A DNA stretch of 64,000 nucleotides from an uncultured Bacteroides sp. (GTDB lineage Bacteria; Bacteroidota; Bacteroidia; Bacteroidales; Bacteroidaceae). Under the pieces are notes generated by a model. The model was not told where the DNA came from. It did no database searches and worked only from the letters and a program-made list of their open reading frames with translations. The DNA is taken from assembly GCA_949289265.1 (NCBI GenBank), contig CASENE010000104.1, forward strand, positions 32,329-96,328, in the 5' to 3' direction. How positions within the stretch are numbered: position 1 is the first letter of the stretch; every line of letters begins with the position of its first letter. Below, in pieces: positions 35,724 through 44,700 of this stretch. Made by a program: the position numbers and the translations under genes.

Positions 35724-36662
35724 TCAATCATTCTTTTTCGGAGGCAAGTCTCTCTTCTGCGCAATGCGCAGTTTGGCGCTACGCGAACGCGGGTTGCGGG
35801 CCACCTCGTCGTCGTCCGGCACTATCACCTTGTTGTTTACCGCCTGGAAAGGCGTCTGCACGTTGCCGTAGAAGTCTTTCTCCATCCTGCCTTCCACGTT
35901 GCCCGTCTTCATCAGGTTCTTCACCATCCGGTCTTCCAGCGAGTGATAGGTGATGATGACCAGCCTGCCCCCCGGGCGCAGGGCCTCGGTGGCGGCGTAG
36001 AGCATCTCTTTCAGGGCCTCCATCTCGTGGTTCACCTCGATGCGCAAAGCCTGGAATACGCGGGCCAGTTCCTTCTTCTCGCGTTCCCGCCCGAAGAGGG
36101 GCTTCACGATATCCAGAAAGCCGGCGATGGTGGTCACCGGCGACGCCTGCCGCGCTTTTGCCAGGGCTGCCGCCAGGCGCCGGCTGTTTTTCAGTTCGCC
36201 ATACAGGTAGAACACGTCGGCCAGCCGCTCCTCGTCATAACTGTTCACGACGTCTGCCGCCGTCAGCCCCGCCCGCTTGTTCATGCGCATGTCCAGGACC
36301 CCGTCGAAGCGGAAGGAAAAACCTCGCTCGCTGTCGTCGAAGTGGTGCGACGATACGCCCAGGTCGGCCAGCAGCCCGTCTATCTGCTCCACGCCGTGAT
36401 AGCGCAAGAAGTTGTGCAGGTAGCGGAAATTGCTGCGCACGAAGGTGAACCGCCCGTCGTCCGGGATGTTGCGCTCGGCGTCCTCGTCCTGGTCGAATCC
36501 CAGCAGCCGTCCTTTCGGGCCCAGTCGCGACAGGATTTCGCGCGTATGCCCGCCTCCGCCCAGGGTGACGTCCACATACGTCCCGTCGGGGCGTATGTCC
36601 AGTCCGTCCACGGCAGGCTTCAGCAGCACCGGGATGTGGTATGTCTGTGTCTCTTCTGTCAT
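35724..36662 (-). CDS. rsmH: 16S rRNA (cytosine(1402)-N(4))-methyltransferase
   Basis: 312 residues. Methylates C1402 in the ribosomal P site. N-terminal HIPVLLKPAVDGL and the SAM-binding motif VDVTLGGGGHTREIL are diagnostic; DLGVSSHHFDDSERGFSFRFDGVLDMRM and the C-terminal VITYHSLEDRMVKNLMK blocks follow. The family is formerly MraW. Follows mraZ by 3 bases. Confidence 0.97.
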   Translation of the reverse strand: MTEETQTYHIPVLLKPAVDGLDIRPDGTYVDVTLGGGGHTREILSRLGPKGRLLGFDQDEDAERNIPDDGRFTFVRSNFRYLHNFLRYHGVEQIDGLLADLGVSSHHFDDSERGFSFRFDGVLDMRMNKRAGLTAADVVNSYDEERLADVFYLYGELKNSRRLAAALAKARQASPVTTIAGFLDIVKPLFGREREKKELARVFQALRIEVNHEMEALKEMLYAATEALRPGGRLVIITYHSLEDRMVKNLMKTGNVEGRMEKDFYGNVQTPFQAVNNKVIVPDDDEVARNPRSRSAKLRIAQKRDLPPKKND

Positions 36663-36665
36663 ATT

Positions 36666-37136
36666 TCAATCCTCCTCGTTCCCGTCGGCGGGCGTCCCCA
36701 GAATCTCTTGCAGGGCTTCGCCGAAGGCTTCCGCCTCCATGAAGGGAACTTCCGCCCGCTCCTTGGCCCAGATTTCGATGGTGTCGTCCATGCCGATAAA
36801 GCGCACCTCGCTCCCGATGCCCGCCATCTGCAGGTAGCGCCGGGGGATGAGTATGCGGCCGTTGCCGTCTGGCACCACCACTTCCGCGTCGCTGACAAAC
36901 TGGCGGAAGATGGCTTGCTGGCGCGCATTCCATTTGTTCAGCCGTCGGCGCAGTTCGGTCTGCGTCCGGAACCACACGCTCTCCGGATAGAGCACCAGGC
37001 AATCCTGAAAGACATCTTTACGCAACACCAGCCTCTCTTCGGCCGCAGCCTGCAGCTGCTTCCGGAAGGTGGCCGGGATGAAGACTCTCCCTTTGGCGTC
37101 GGTTTTTGCCTCTATGTTACCCAAGAAACGGTTCAT
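36666..37136 (-). CDS. mraZ: Transcriptional regulator MraZ
   Basis: 156 residues from MNRFLGNIEAKTDAKGRVFIPATFR; the frame extends further upstream to 37208 but across the operator. Two SpoVT/AbrB-like halves each carry the DxxGRxxxP motif (TDAKGRVFIP and PDGNGRILIP). MraZ assembles into a ring and represses the division cluster by binding GTGGGG repeats. Two such repeats lie just upstream (37190-37205). First gene of the cluster. Confidence 0.95.
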   Translation of the reverse strand: MNRFLGNIEAKTDAKGRVFIPATFRKQLQAAAEERLVLRKDVFQDCLVLYPESVWFRTQTELRRRLNKWNARQQAIFRQFVSDAEVVVPDGNGRILIPRRYLQMAGIGSEVRFIGMDDTIEIWAKERAEVPFMEAEAFGEALQEILGTPADGNEED

Positions 37137-37189
37137 TTTTCTGTCTTCTGTTCTCCTTATTATATAAGCGGGGGTAAAAGTACACAATT

Positions 37190-37205
37190 CCCCACAATTC
37201 CCCAC
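37190..37205 (-). promoter_or_regulatory. MraZ operator (two GTGGGG boxes)
   Basis: On the minus strand GTGGGG (37205-37200), AATT, GTGGGG (37195-37190): two MraZ boxes 10 bases apart, one helical turn, ending 54 bases before the mraZ start. Established MraZ sites have this repeat and spacing. The associated -7 region, TACTTTTA near 37175-37182, is one base off TAnnTTTG. Confidence 0.75.
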
Positions 37206-37356
37206 CATATTTGACAGAAAACTTTCAAAGAAGTTTTCAACACCTCGTTGACAACTTATCCGTTTGAAAATGAAGTAGGTGGTAAAAGAATTGGAAAAGC
37301 GCGGATGCCTTCCGCCGGCATGGGAAATCCGCGGCCGGCATGCCCTTGATGCGCCC

Positions 37357-37413
37357 CAAGTTCGTCTCTATGGAGACGAACCAGAGACGAACTTGGGACG
37401 AGCCGGGGACGAA
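37357..37413. repeat. GTTCGTC repeat C, copy 2 (inverted relative to copy 1)
   Basis: Reads as the reverse complement of 19148-19201 with a few changes: palindrome TTCGTCTCTATGGAGACGAA, then GAGACGAACTTGGGACGAGC and GGGGACGAAG. It lies between mraZ (divergent) and the AraC gene's 3' end. The rest of this gap (37206-37460) holds no gene. Confidence 0.7.
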
Positions 37414-37460
37414 GGAGGGACGACGGAGAAGAGGCTTTGCCCGGGGCAGTGGGAGAGGGG

Positions 37461-38327
37461 TCAGTATTTGATGAGCATCTGCTGCATGAAGGTGCGGTAT
37501 TCGCCCGGCGTGCTTCCTTTTTTCTTGCGAAAAATCCTGATAAAATTGGACTGGTTGTTGAAGCCGCAGCTGTAGCAGATTTCGGCGATGGTGGAGGTGG
37601 TGTCGGACAGCATCTGGCAGGCCTTGGCAATGCGCAGGTTGGTGACGTAGTCGATAAAGTTGCAGTTGGTCTTTTTCTTGAAGAAGTGGCTGAAGGCCGA
37701 TTCGGACATGCCCACCAGGTCGGCCGCGTCGGCCAGCTTGATGGGCTCCTCGAAATGGGTCTCGAGGTAGTCGCACACCTTGGCGATGCGTCGGCTCTTG
37801 GAGTTGCGCACGGTGTCCTTGGTGTCATACTGGTTGCTCACCAGGAAACGGTGGTCGGCCACGGAGAGGTCGTAGAGGATGGAGAGGAACTCCAGCACGG
37901 TGTGGAAGCCCTGCATGCGCGTCAGCCGCAGGATTTCGTCTTTGATGCGCAGCTTGGTGGGCAGGGAGAAGTCGATGCCTTTCTGCGCGTCCAGCAGGAG
38001 TTGCTTGATGGGTGCGAAGAGGCGCTTCTCGAGGATGGGGAAGTTGAGCAGCTGGTCGGAAAACTGGATGGTCACCACGTGGTTGCCTTCCACCACGTCG
38101 CCCCTCCAGGCGTGCGGCAGGTTGGGGCCTGTCATAATGAGGTCGGGGCTGTTGAAGTGTTCTTCGGAATCGCCTACGATGCGTTTGCCGCAGGTGTCTA
38201 TCACCAGATTGATTTCGTATTCGGGATGATAGTGCACGGAGTAGTCGAACTTGGCGTTGGGGTGGTCCAGCACGATGAACAGGTCGTCGGCGGCGATGGG
38301 GGTGATTTCTTTTTGTATATCTTTCAT
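37461..38327 (-). CDS. AraC-family regulator, probable activator of the mannan PUL
   Basis: 288 residues from MKDIQKEITPIAADDLFIV; the frame continues upstream but across its own -7 box. The N-terminal cupin-like sensor carries FDYSVHYHPEYEINLVI and PHAWRGDVVEGNHVVTIQF. The C-terminal pair of helix-turn-helix motifs reads IKLADAADLVGMSESAFSHFF and STIAEICYSCGFNNQSNFIRIFRKKKGSTPGEYR. It is divergent from the symporter gene. A shared 18-base word before the symporter and susC is its probable operator. AraC regulators of this type usually sense a mono- or disaccharide; which one is unknown. Confidence 0.88.
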   Translation of the reverse strand: MKDIQKEITPIAADDLFIVLDHPNAKFDYSVHYHPEYEINLVIDTCGKRIVGDSEEHFNSPDLIMTGPNLPHAWRGDVVEGNHVVTIQFSDQLLNFPILEKRLFAPIKQLLLDAQKGIDFSLPTKLRIKDEILRLTRMQGFHTVLEFLSILYDLSVADHRFLVSNQYDTKDTVRNSKSRRIAKVCDYLETHFEEPIKLADAADLVGMSESAFSHFFKKKTNCNFIDYVTNLRIAKACQMLSDTTSTIAEICYSCGFNNQSNFIRIFRKKKGSTPGEYRTFMQQMLIKY

Positions 38328-38390
38328 GGCATATAGGGATGGGTTGGTACATTCGTTCGGGAGATTCTCGCTGGGAGTTTCCTGCGGATG

Positions 38391-38398
38391 CAAAGATA
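38391..38398 (-). promoter_or_regulatory. -7 box of the AraC gene
   Basis: TATCTTTG on the minus strand, 64 bases before the AraC start. The expected -33 position (about 38418-38421) lies beside the operator word at 38424, so binding there could affect this promoter as well. Confidence 0.5.
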
Positions 38399-38423
38399 CG
38401 GAATATATTGAAATGACCATGCA

Positions 38424-38460
38424 CTGTTCAAAAAAGTATAATCAAAAAGTGGGATATGAT
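38424..38460 (+). promoter_or_regulatory. Probable AraC operator, symporter promoter copy
   Basis: CTGTTCAAAAAAGTATAA (38424-38441) is identical to 41575-41592 before susC. A second shared word, ATATGAT, follows at 38454-38460. The first word begins exactly 60 bases before the TATCTTTG box of the symporter promoter, the same distance as before susC. Confidence 0.7.
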
Positions 38461-38483
38461 AAGTCTCTTCGGGGAATCCCTCG

Positions 38484-38491
38484 TATCTTTG
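38484..38491 (+). promoter_or_regulatory. -7 box of the symporter gene
   Basis: TATCTTTG, 19 bases before the ATG at 38511. No TTTG -33 element at normal spacing, as expected for an activator-dependent promoter. Confidence 0.65.
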
Positions 38492-38510
38492 CAGCGTTTA
38501 ATTTAAAATC

Positions 38511-40103
38511 ATGAAAAATATGAGTACCGAAGTTTTTTCCATCAGCGGCCTGGATATTGTGATTGTGGTGGCCTACCTGGCTTTCATCGTCTGGTGGGGC
38601 ATGCGTCACGGCAAAAGTTCCGATTCGCAGTCTTATTTCCTGGCGGGGAGGTCGATGCCCTGGTGGATTGTGGGTTTGTCGTTGTTTGCGGCCAGCATAT
38701 CGAGCACTACGCTGATAGGGCAGTCGGGCGATGCGTATGACACGGGGCTGGCGGTGTTCAACTACAACCTGACCGGCGTGGTGGTGATGGTGTTTTTCGC
38801 CCTGTTCCTGTTGCCTTTGTATATCAAATCGAAGATATTCACCATTCCGGAGTTTCTGGAAAAGCGTTTCGACAGCCGCTCGCGCTATTACTTCTCGTTC
38901 ATCTGCATCGTGGGCAACATCTTCCTGGATGCGGCGGGGGCTTTGTATGCGGCGGCCCTCATCATCAAGCTGGTGGTGCCGGAGGCCGATTTGCAGGTGA
39001 TTATCATTGCGTTTGCCGTCTTTGCGGCTTCTTACACGATACCCGGCGGGTTGTCGTCGGTCATCAATACGGAGCTGATTCAGGCGGTGGTGCTCATCGT
39101 GGGTTCCGTGCTGCTCACCTATTTCTGCTTCCGGCAGGGCGGCGATTACTTTTATGATTTGTATGCCAGCAATGACTTGTCTGTGAAGCTGATACGCCCG
39201 TTGACCGACACGGCTACTCCGTGGCTGGGACTGATAGTGGGCATGCCGGTGTCGGGCATTTATTTCTGGGCGAACAACCAGACGCTGGTGCAGCGGGTGC
39301 TGAGCGCCAAGTCGGTGGACGAGGGGTGCAAGGGCGTCTTGTTTGCCGGTTTCCTGACCATGCTGACGCTGTTCATCATCGCCATTCCGGGGCTCATTGC
39401 CCGCGACCTTTTCCCGGGGTTGGAACGGCCGGACATGGTCTATCCTACCATGGTGATGAGGCTGGTGCCGGTGGGGCTGGTGGGCATCCTGATTGCGGCC
39501 CTGTTGTCGGCCTTGACGTCGGCTTTGAGCGCCATCATGAATTCCACGTCCACTTTGTTCACCATGGATTTTTATGCCAAGTATGACAAGCGGGCCGACT
39601 CGCGGAAGCTGGTGAGGGTGGGCAAGATTACGGCTTGCGTGGTGATGGTGGTTGCGGCGTTGTGGGCGCCCCAGATAGGCAAGTTCGGCTCGTTGCTGAA
39701 GTATTATCAAGAGATGTTGTCCTACATTGCCCCGCCCATTGTGGCTGCCTTCCTGTGGGGCATCTTTAATAGGCGGGTCAATGGCAAGGGCGTTTTCGTG
39801 GGACTGTTGGGCGGTTTGTGCATCGCCATTCTGATGCTGTTTTTCAAGCAGTCGGTCTTTGGCGACTTGCATTTCTTGCTTGTCATTCCCATCCTGCTGG
39901 CGGTCAGCGGTGTGCTGATGTATGTGGCCAGTCTGTTCTATCCTTCGCCCGCTGCCGCCCAGCTGGAGAACACCACGTTTTCGTGGCGGGAGTTCAAGGC
40001 CGATGTCTCGGCGCACAGCCGCCTGCCTTGGTACCAGAACTATTATTATTGGGCCTGCGCGCTGTTGGTGCTGAGCGCGCTTATCTGGGTGGTATTCAGC
40101 TGA
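38511..40103 (+). CDS. Sodium:solute symporter (SGLT type), probable mannoside or mannose transporter
   Basis: 530 residues with about 13-14 membrane helices. SSS family: SGLDIVIVVAYLAFIVWWGMRHGK, YFLAGRSMPWWIVGLSLFAASISS (the sodium-site region), GGLSSVINTELIQAVVLIVGS, FWANNQTLVQRVLSAKS, and ALLSALTSALSAIMNSTSTLFTMDFY. It couples sodium entry to sugar uptake across the inner membrane. In known Bacteroides mannan loci a symporter of this type sits next to a GH130 phosphorylase, which fits here; the substrate is inferred from that context. A repeat-filled gap of 341 bases separates it from GH130. Confidence 0.9.
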   Translation: MKNMSTEVFSISGLDIVIVVAYLAFIVWWGMRHGKSSDSQSYFLAGRSMPWWIVGLSLFAASISSTTLIGQSGDAYDTGLAVFNYNLTGVVVMVFFALFLLPLYIKSKIFTIPEFLEKRFDSRSRYYFSFICIVGNIFLDAAGALYAAALIIKLVVPEADLQVIIIAFAVFAASYTIPGGLSSVINTELIQAVVLIVGSVLLTYFCFRQGGDYFYDLYASNDLSVKLIRPLTDTATPWLGLIVGMPVSGIYFWANNQTLVQRVLSAKSVDEGCKGVLFAGFLTMLTLFIIAIPGLIARDLFPGLERPDMVYPTMVMRLVPVGLVGILIAALLSALTSALSAIMNSTSTLFTMDFYAKYDKRADSRKLVRVGKITACVVMVVAALWAPQIGKFGSLLKYYQEMLSYIAPPIVAAFLWGIFNRRVNGKGVFVGLLGGLCIAILMLFFKQSVFGDLHFLLVIPILLAVSGVLMYVASLFYPSPAAAQLENTTFSWREFKADVSAHSRLPWYQNYYYWACALLVLSALIWVVFS

Positions 40104-40146
40104 AAACGAAATAATTTAGTTGACGAGGGAACAAGTAAGCAAGGAT

Positions 40147-40164
40147 ACAAGGCTACAAGGGCGG
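40147..40164. repeat. Dispersed 18-base word, copy 2
   Basis: ACAAGGCTACAAGGGCGG is the exact complement of 1821-1838. It sits in purine-rich DNA (GACGAGGGAACAAG...) between the symporter gene and element B. Confidence 0.5.
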
Positions 40165-40220
40165 GAACGATTGTCTTTGCAGAACCTTGCAGCTTCGTTA
40201 ACTCGTCTCCTTGTGAACAT

Positions 40221-40413
40221 AAGTAGATGTGCAAATTTGATACTATCTTTAGTAGTAGGAGGGAATTACAGGTAGTTAAAAGGGGTTATAGGCCGATAGT
40301 TGCCCCGCTGATATACAAAAGGTATTGGCTTCTAACTCCTTGAGCGAAGCGATAGCTCCTTTTAACTCCTTCTGATTCCTGAATATAGTATAAACTAAAT
40401 GTGATTGGTTACT
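40221..40413. repeat. Element B, copy 2 (inside the PUL)
   Basis: Begins AAGTAGATGTGCAAATTTG and follows copy 1 closely, including GTTAAAAGGGGTTATAGG and the facing GATAGCTCCTTTTAACTCC, and ends TATAAACTAAATGTGATTGG. It lies 32 bases before GH130, so it either carries the transcript from the symporter gene or separates two units. Confidence 0.85.
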
Positions 40414-40444
40414 TAATTCAAACATAGCATATATAAAGAAGAAT

Positions 40445-41476
40445 ATGAAGTTAACGAAATTTGCGGGGAATCCCATTCTTTCCCCGACTGAGACGAATGA
40501 TTGGGAGTCGTTGGTCACCAGCAATCCCGGTGTGACGTATGACAACGGGGTGTTTTACATGCTTTACAGGGCGGCCGGCAACGACGAGAAACACGTGATT
40601 CGTTTGGGCCTGGCCACCAGCCGGGACGGTTATCATTTCGAGCGCGTTTCGGACAAACCGGCGTTTGGGCCGAGCCTGGACGGGCCGGATGGCGGGTGCG
40701 TGGAAGATCCCAGAATCGTGAAGTATGACGACGAGTTCTACGTGACTTATGCCTATCGCCCTTATGCGCCGGGCCAGTATTGGAAGTTTGCCCACGACGA
40801 GGTGCTGACTCCTTCGTGCGGGACGGATGCCCCCATGGCCGTGCGGAAAAATCTGGGCAATACGGGCCTGGCCGTCACCAAGGACTTCCGCACTTTCCGC
40901 CGGTTGGGACGCCTGACCTCGCCGGTGCTGGACGACCGAGACGTGATTCTGTTTCCGGAAAAGGTGAACGGGCAGTTCGTGATGCTGCACCGCCCCAAGG
41001 AGTTCGTGGGCGAGAAATATGGCGTGAAGTATCCTTCCATCTGGCTGAAGTATTCCGACGACCTGCTGGACTGGGAAGACAAGGAAAGCCATTTGCTGCT
41101 GACCGGTATCGAAGGCTCGTGGGAGGAAAAAATCGGCGGGAGCACTCCGCCGTTGCGCACCGACAAGGGTTGGCTGGTGTTGTATCACGGCGTGGAGCAT
41201 GGCGGCTTGGGGTACTATCGGGTCGGGGCGTTGCTGCTCGATCTGGAGAACCCGTTGCATGTGCTGGCCCGCACGCCGCAGCCCATTCTGGAGCCGGAGG
41301 CCGACTATGAACTGTCGGGGTTCTACAACGGTTGCATCTTCCCTGTGGGGAATGTGGTGGTGGACGGCACTTTGTTTGTGTATTACGGCAGCGCCGACCG
41401 GTATGTGGGCGTAGCCACCTGCGCGCTGGATGAGTTGGTGGGGTATTTGATGTCGGAAGAGTGCAGGGTTGTCTGA
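40445..41476 (+). CDS. GH130 beta-1,4-mannosyl phosphorylase
   Basis: 343 residues, no signal peptide, so cytoplasmic. Five-bladed beta-propeller of GH130, which cleaves a terminal beta-mannosyl link with phosphate and releases mannose 1-phosphate. Diagnostic blocks: GNPILSPTETNDWES, NPGVTYDNGVFYMLYRA, GCVEDPRIVKYDDEFYVTYAY, SPVLDDRDVILFPEKVNG, KIGGSTPPLRTDKGWLVLYHG, and VYYGSADRYVGVATC near the end. Candidate substrates are mannosyl-glucose (GH130_1) or mannobiose/mannooligosaccharides (GH130_2); the sequence alone does not settle which. Works downstream of GH26 and the symporter. Confidence 0.9.
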   Translation: MKLTKFAGNPILSPTETNDWESLVTSNPGVTYDNGVFYMLYRAAGNDEKHVIRLGLATSRDGYHFERVSDKPAFGPSLDGPDGGCVEDPRIVKYDDEFYVTYAYRPYAPGQYWKFAHDEVLTPSCGTDAPMAVRKNLGNTGLAVTKDFRTFRRLGRLTSPVLDDRDVILFPEKVNGQFVMLHRPKEFVGEKYGVKYPSIWLKYSDDLLDWEDKESHLLLTGIEGSWEEKIGGSTPPLRTDKGWLVLYHGVEHGGLGYYRVGALLLDLENPLHVLARTPQPILEPEADYELSGFYNGCIFPVGNVVVDGTLFVYYGSADRYVGVATCALDELVGYLMSEECRVV

Positions 41477-41574
41477 TTGATTCGCGCGTAAGATACGAGG
41501 CCTTTTTATGAACAGGTGCGCAAGGAATGGCGATGGCCGTTCTTGGGGGAGAGTGTATCCGGATATATTCCCAG

Positions 41575-41610
41575 CTGTTCAAAAAAGTATAACCCTTGAA
41601 CAAATATGAT
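41575..41610 (+). promoter_or_regulatory. Probable AraC operator, susC promoter copy
   Basis: CTGTTCAAAAAAGTATAA (41575-41592) and ATATGAT (41604-41610), matching the symporter promoter copy at 38424. The first word starts 60 bases before the -7 box at 41635. Confidence 0.7.
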
Positions 41611-41634
41611 TCATGGCTTTTAGGCCTATTTGTC

Positions 41635-41642
41635 TATTTTTG
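41635..41642 (+). promoter_or_regulatory. -7 box of susC
   Basis: TATTTTTG fits TAnnTTTG. It lies 59 bases before the susC ATG. No TTTG partner at normal spacing. Confidence 0.6.
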
Positions 41643-41701
41643 TCCAATGAAGAACAGAACATTTCGTAATGGATATATTACAACTTTAAAATTTGATAGG
41701 T

Positions 41702-44700
41702 ATGAAAAATGAAAGAAGACAACGATTCCGACTGCTATCAGTTAGGAGTCTTTTGTGGATGTGGATGTTTTGGATGTGTTGCGCTTGGGATGCCTATGCG
41801 CAGCAGGCTGATGTATTGACTGTTTCCGGAACCGTGAGAGATGTGCATGGCGAGCCGTTGGCTGGGACGACCGTGCAGGTAAAGGGTACGAGTCTTGGGG
41901 TGATAGCTGATGTAGATGGGCATTATGTCTTGAAGGGTGTACCAGCCAAGGGAACATTGGTGTTCAGTTATATCGGGATGAAGAATATGGAGGTGCCGAT
42001 GGATGGCCGGACAGAAATCAGTGTGAAGATGGCGGATGACATGCATTTGCTGGATCAGGTGGTTGTGATTGGTTACGGCAGTGTGAAGAAAAGCGACTTG
42101 ACGGGTTCGGTGGCTTCTGTCGAGACGGAGGCGTTGCAGCAGATTCCGGCCAATTCGGTGGACGGACTGTTGCAGGGGCGTGCTGCCGGTTTACAGGTGG
42201 TCAACTCTTCCCAGGATCCGGGCGCCAGTTCCACGGTGCGCATTCGTGGCGGCAGTTCGTTGAGAGGTTCTAATGCTCCGTTGGTGGTGGTGGACGGTTT
42301 CCCTTTGGGCGAAGCCGGTGATTTGAAACAGATTAACCCTGCTGATATCGTGAATATTGAGGTGCTGAAGGACGCTTCGGCTTCGGCTATCTATGGTTCG
42401 CGCGGTGCCAATGGCGTTATCATGATTACCACCAAGCGGGCCAAGACCGGTACCACCACTGTGACGATTCGCCAGCAGATTACGTTGTCTCAATTTGATA
42501 CGGAATTGGATTTGTGGCGTGACCCGGTGCTGATGGCCAGCCTGAACAACGAGTCGCGTATCAATGGCGGACTGGAGCCTCTGTATGTGGGCAAGGTCAA
42601 TTCGACAGGCGTTTACTATCCTTCCATCGAGGAATTGCAGACAACGTGGACAACCAACACGCGGTGGGACGATTTGGTGTTCCGGGGTACGCCGGTGTCT
42701 AACAATACGACTGCCACAATTTCCAGTTCTAACGATAAGACATCGTTCAACTTGAGTGCCAACTACTATACAGACAACGGTGTATATATCAAGGACAGTT
42801 ATCGGAAAGGCGGCTATAACCTGAATGTGGATCATAAGATTTTTGATAATTTCAAGGTGCGTTTCTCCAATATCCTGTCGCGGGGCGTGCGCAACAACAA
42901 TGGCGGTTTGGCTTACTGGAGAAATCCCATTTTCCCGGTGTATGACGAGAATGGCGACTACTATCTGTCCAATGCCAGCGATTACAGCCATCCTGTGGCC
43001 ATTACCAACCTGAAGAAAGATGTGAGCAAGACGTTGGATGTGCTCTCGTCGGTGGCTTTGGAGTGGCAGCTGTTTCCTTTCCTGAAGTTGACCAGCCAGT
43101 TGAACTATAAGTTCGGGAAGTCGACAGGCGATCAATATTATCCGAAAAAATATACGGAAGCAGGTACGTTTAACAACGGACAAGCCCAAATCAGCAATTG
43201 GGAAGGACAGAACTTAGTGTCGGAGACCTTCGTCAATTTCGAGAAGACGTTTCAGGAGAAGCACAACCTGGGCATCATGGCCGGTTATTCGTATGAGTTT
43301 TATAACGAGCGTAGCTCTTCGTTAATAGCGATGGATTTTGTGAACGAGTCGTTGGGCAATGAGAACATGGCGGCCGGTAATCCGGAGAAGAATGAGGTGT
43401 CCAATGGGTATTCTCAGAACAAGTTGGTGTCTGGCATGTTCCGACTGAACTATGTGTATGACAATAAATATCTGGTGACTTTGACGGCTCGTGCCGACGG
43501 TTCTTCCAAGTTTGGTAGCAACAACAAATGGGCCATGTTCCCGTCGGGGGCTGTGAGCTGGAAGGCACATGAAGAGGAGTTCATCAAACGGCTGAACGTA
43601 TTTGACGAACTGAAATTCCGCCTGAGCTATGGTATCTCCGGCAACCAGGGTATCAGTCCCTATCAGACCTTGAGCCGTTATGGCACAGACCAATATTATA
43701 ATGACGGAAGTTGGGTGACTACGATAGGCCCTGGTTATGTGTCAGGCTGGACGGGCGAAGGCGGCATATACAGGGTGTGGAGCGGCATTCCCAATCCGGA
43801 TTTGAGGTGGGAGACGACTGCCCAGTTGGACTTCGGTATCGACATGGCGTTCTTCAACCGCCGGTTGAGGGTTTCACTTGACTATTATGACAAACAGACG
43901 AAGGATTTGCTGCGTGAGCGCAATCTGGCCCTGTCGTCCGGTTATGACAAGATGTGGGTGAATGACGGCGAGATACAGAACCGGGGCTTTGAACTGACGC
44001 TGGATGCGGATATCATCAGTACCCGCGATTGGCAGTTGAGCGGTACGTTCATTTACTCTATGAACCGGAATAAGATCAAGGATTTGGGCAATACATTAGA
44101 GTCCGGGCTGATAACTGATCCCATGACGGGCATGCTTTTTGAATATTCGGGCAACAGTGTGGAGCAATATCGTGATTATACCAATATCTTGGCCATCGGC
44201 CAGCCGGTGAATGTGTTCTATGGCTACAAGGTGGACGGCATCGTGCAGACGTTGAACGAAGGTATCGACGCAGGACTTACGGGCGATTATGCGCAGCCAG
44301 GCGAGTTCAAGTATGTGGATTTGAACAAAGACGGTACCATCTCGGAGGCAGACAAGACTATCATTGGCGACCCCAATCCGGACTTTATGGCGAGTCTGAA
44401 TCTGAACTTGGCATGGAAGAACTTGGATGTCAGCGTATTCTTGAATGGAGTCTTCGGGCAGGATGTGCTGAACACGAAGGCATTCGGTGAGCCCAGCAAT
44501 TCTCCTTTCCGCTGGACGCCGGACAACCGCACCAACAAGTATCCGAGCCTGCGCGACGGTCGTCAGGTAAGGATTTCGGACTGGTGGATTGAAGACGGTT
44601 CTTTCTTGCGCATCCAGAACCTGAATGTGGGCTATACGTTTAATTTGCCCAAGAAATCGTTCCTTTCCAAGGTGAGGCTGTATGTGAATGCCAGCAACCT

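Noticed and set aside
38442-40016. 524-codon minus-strand frame opposite the symporter
   Set aside because: His/Arg/Gln-rich shadow; the plus strand has transmembrane helices and SSS motifs.
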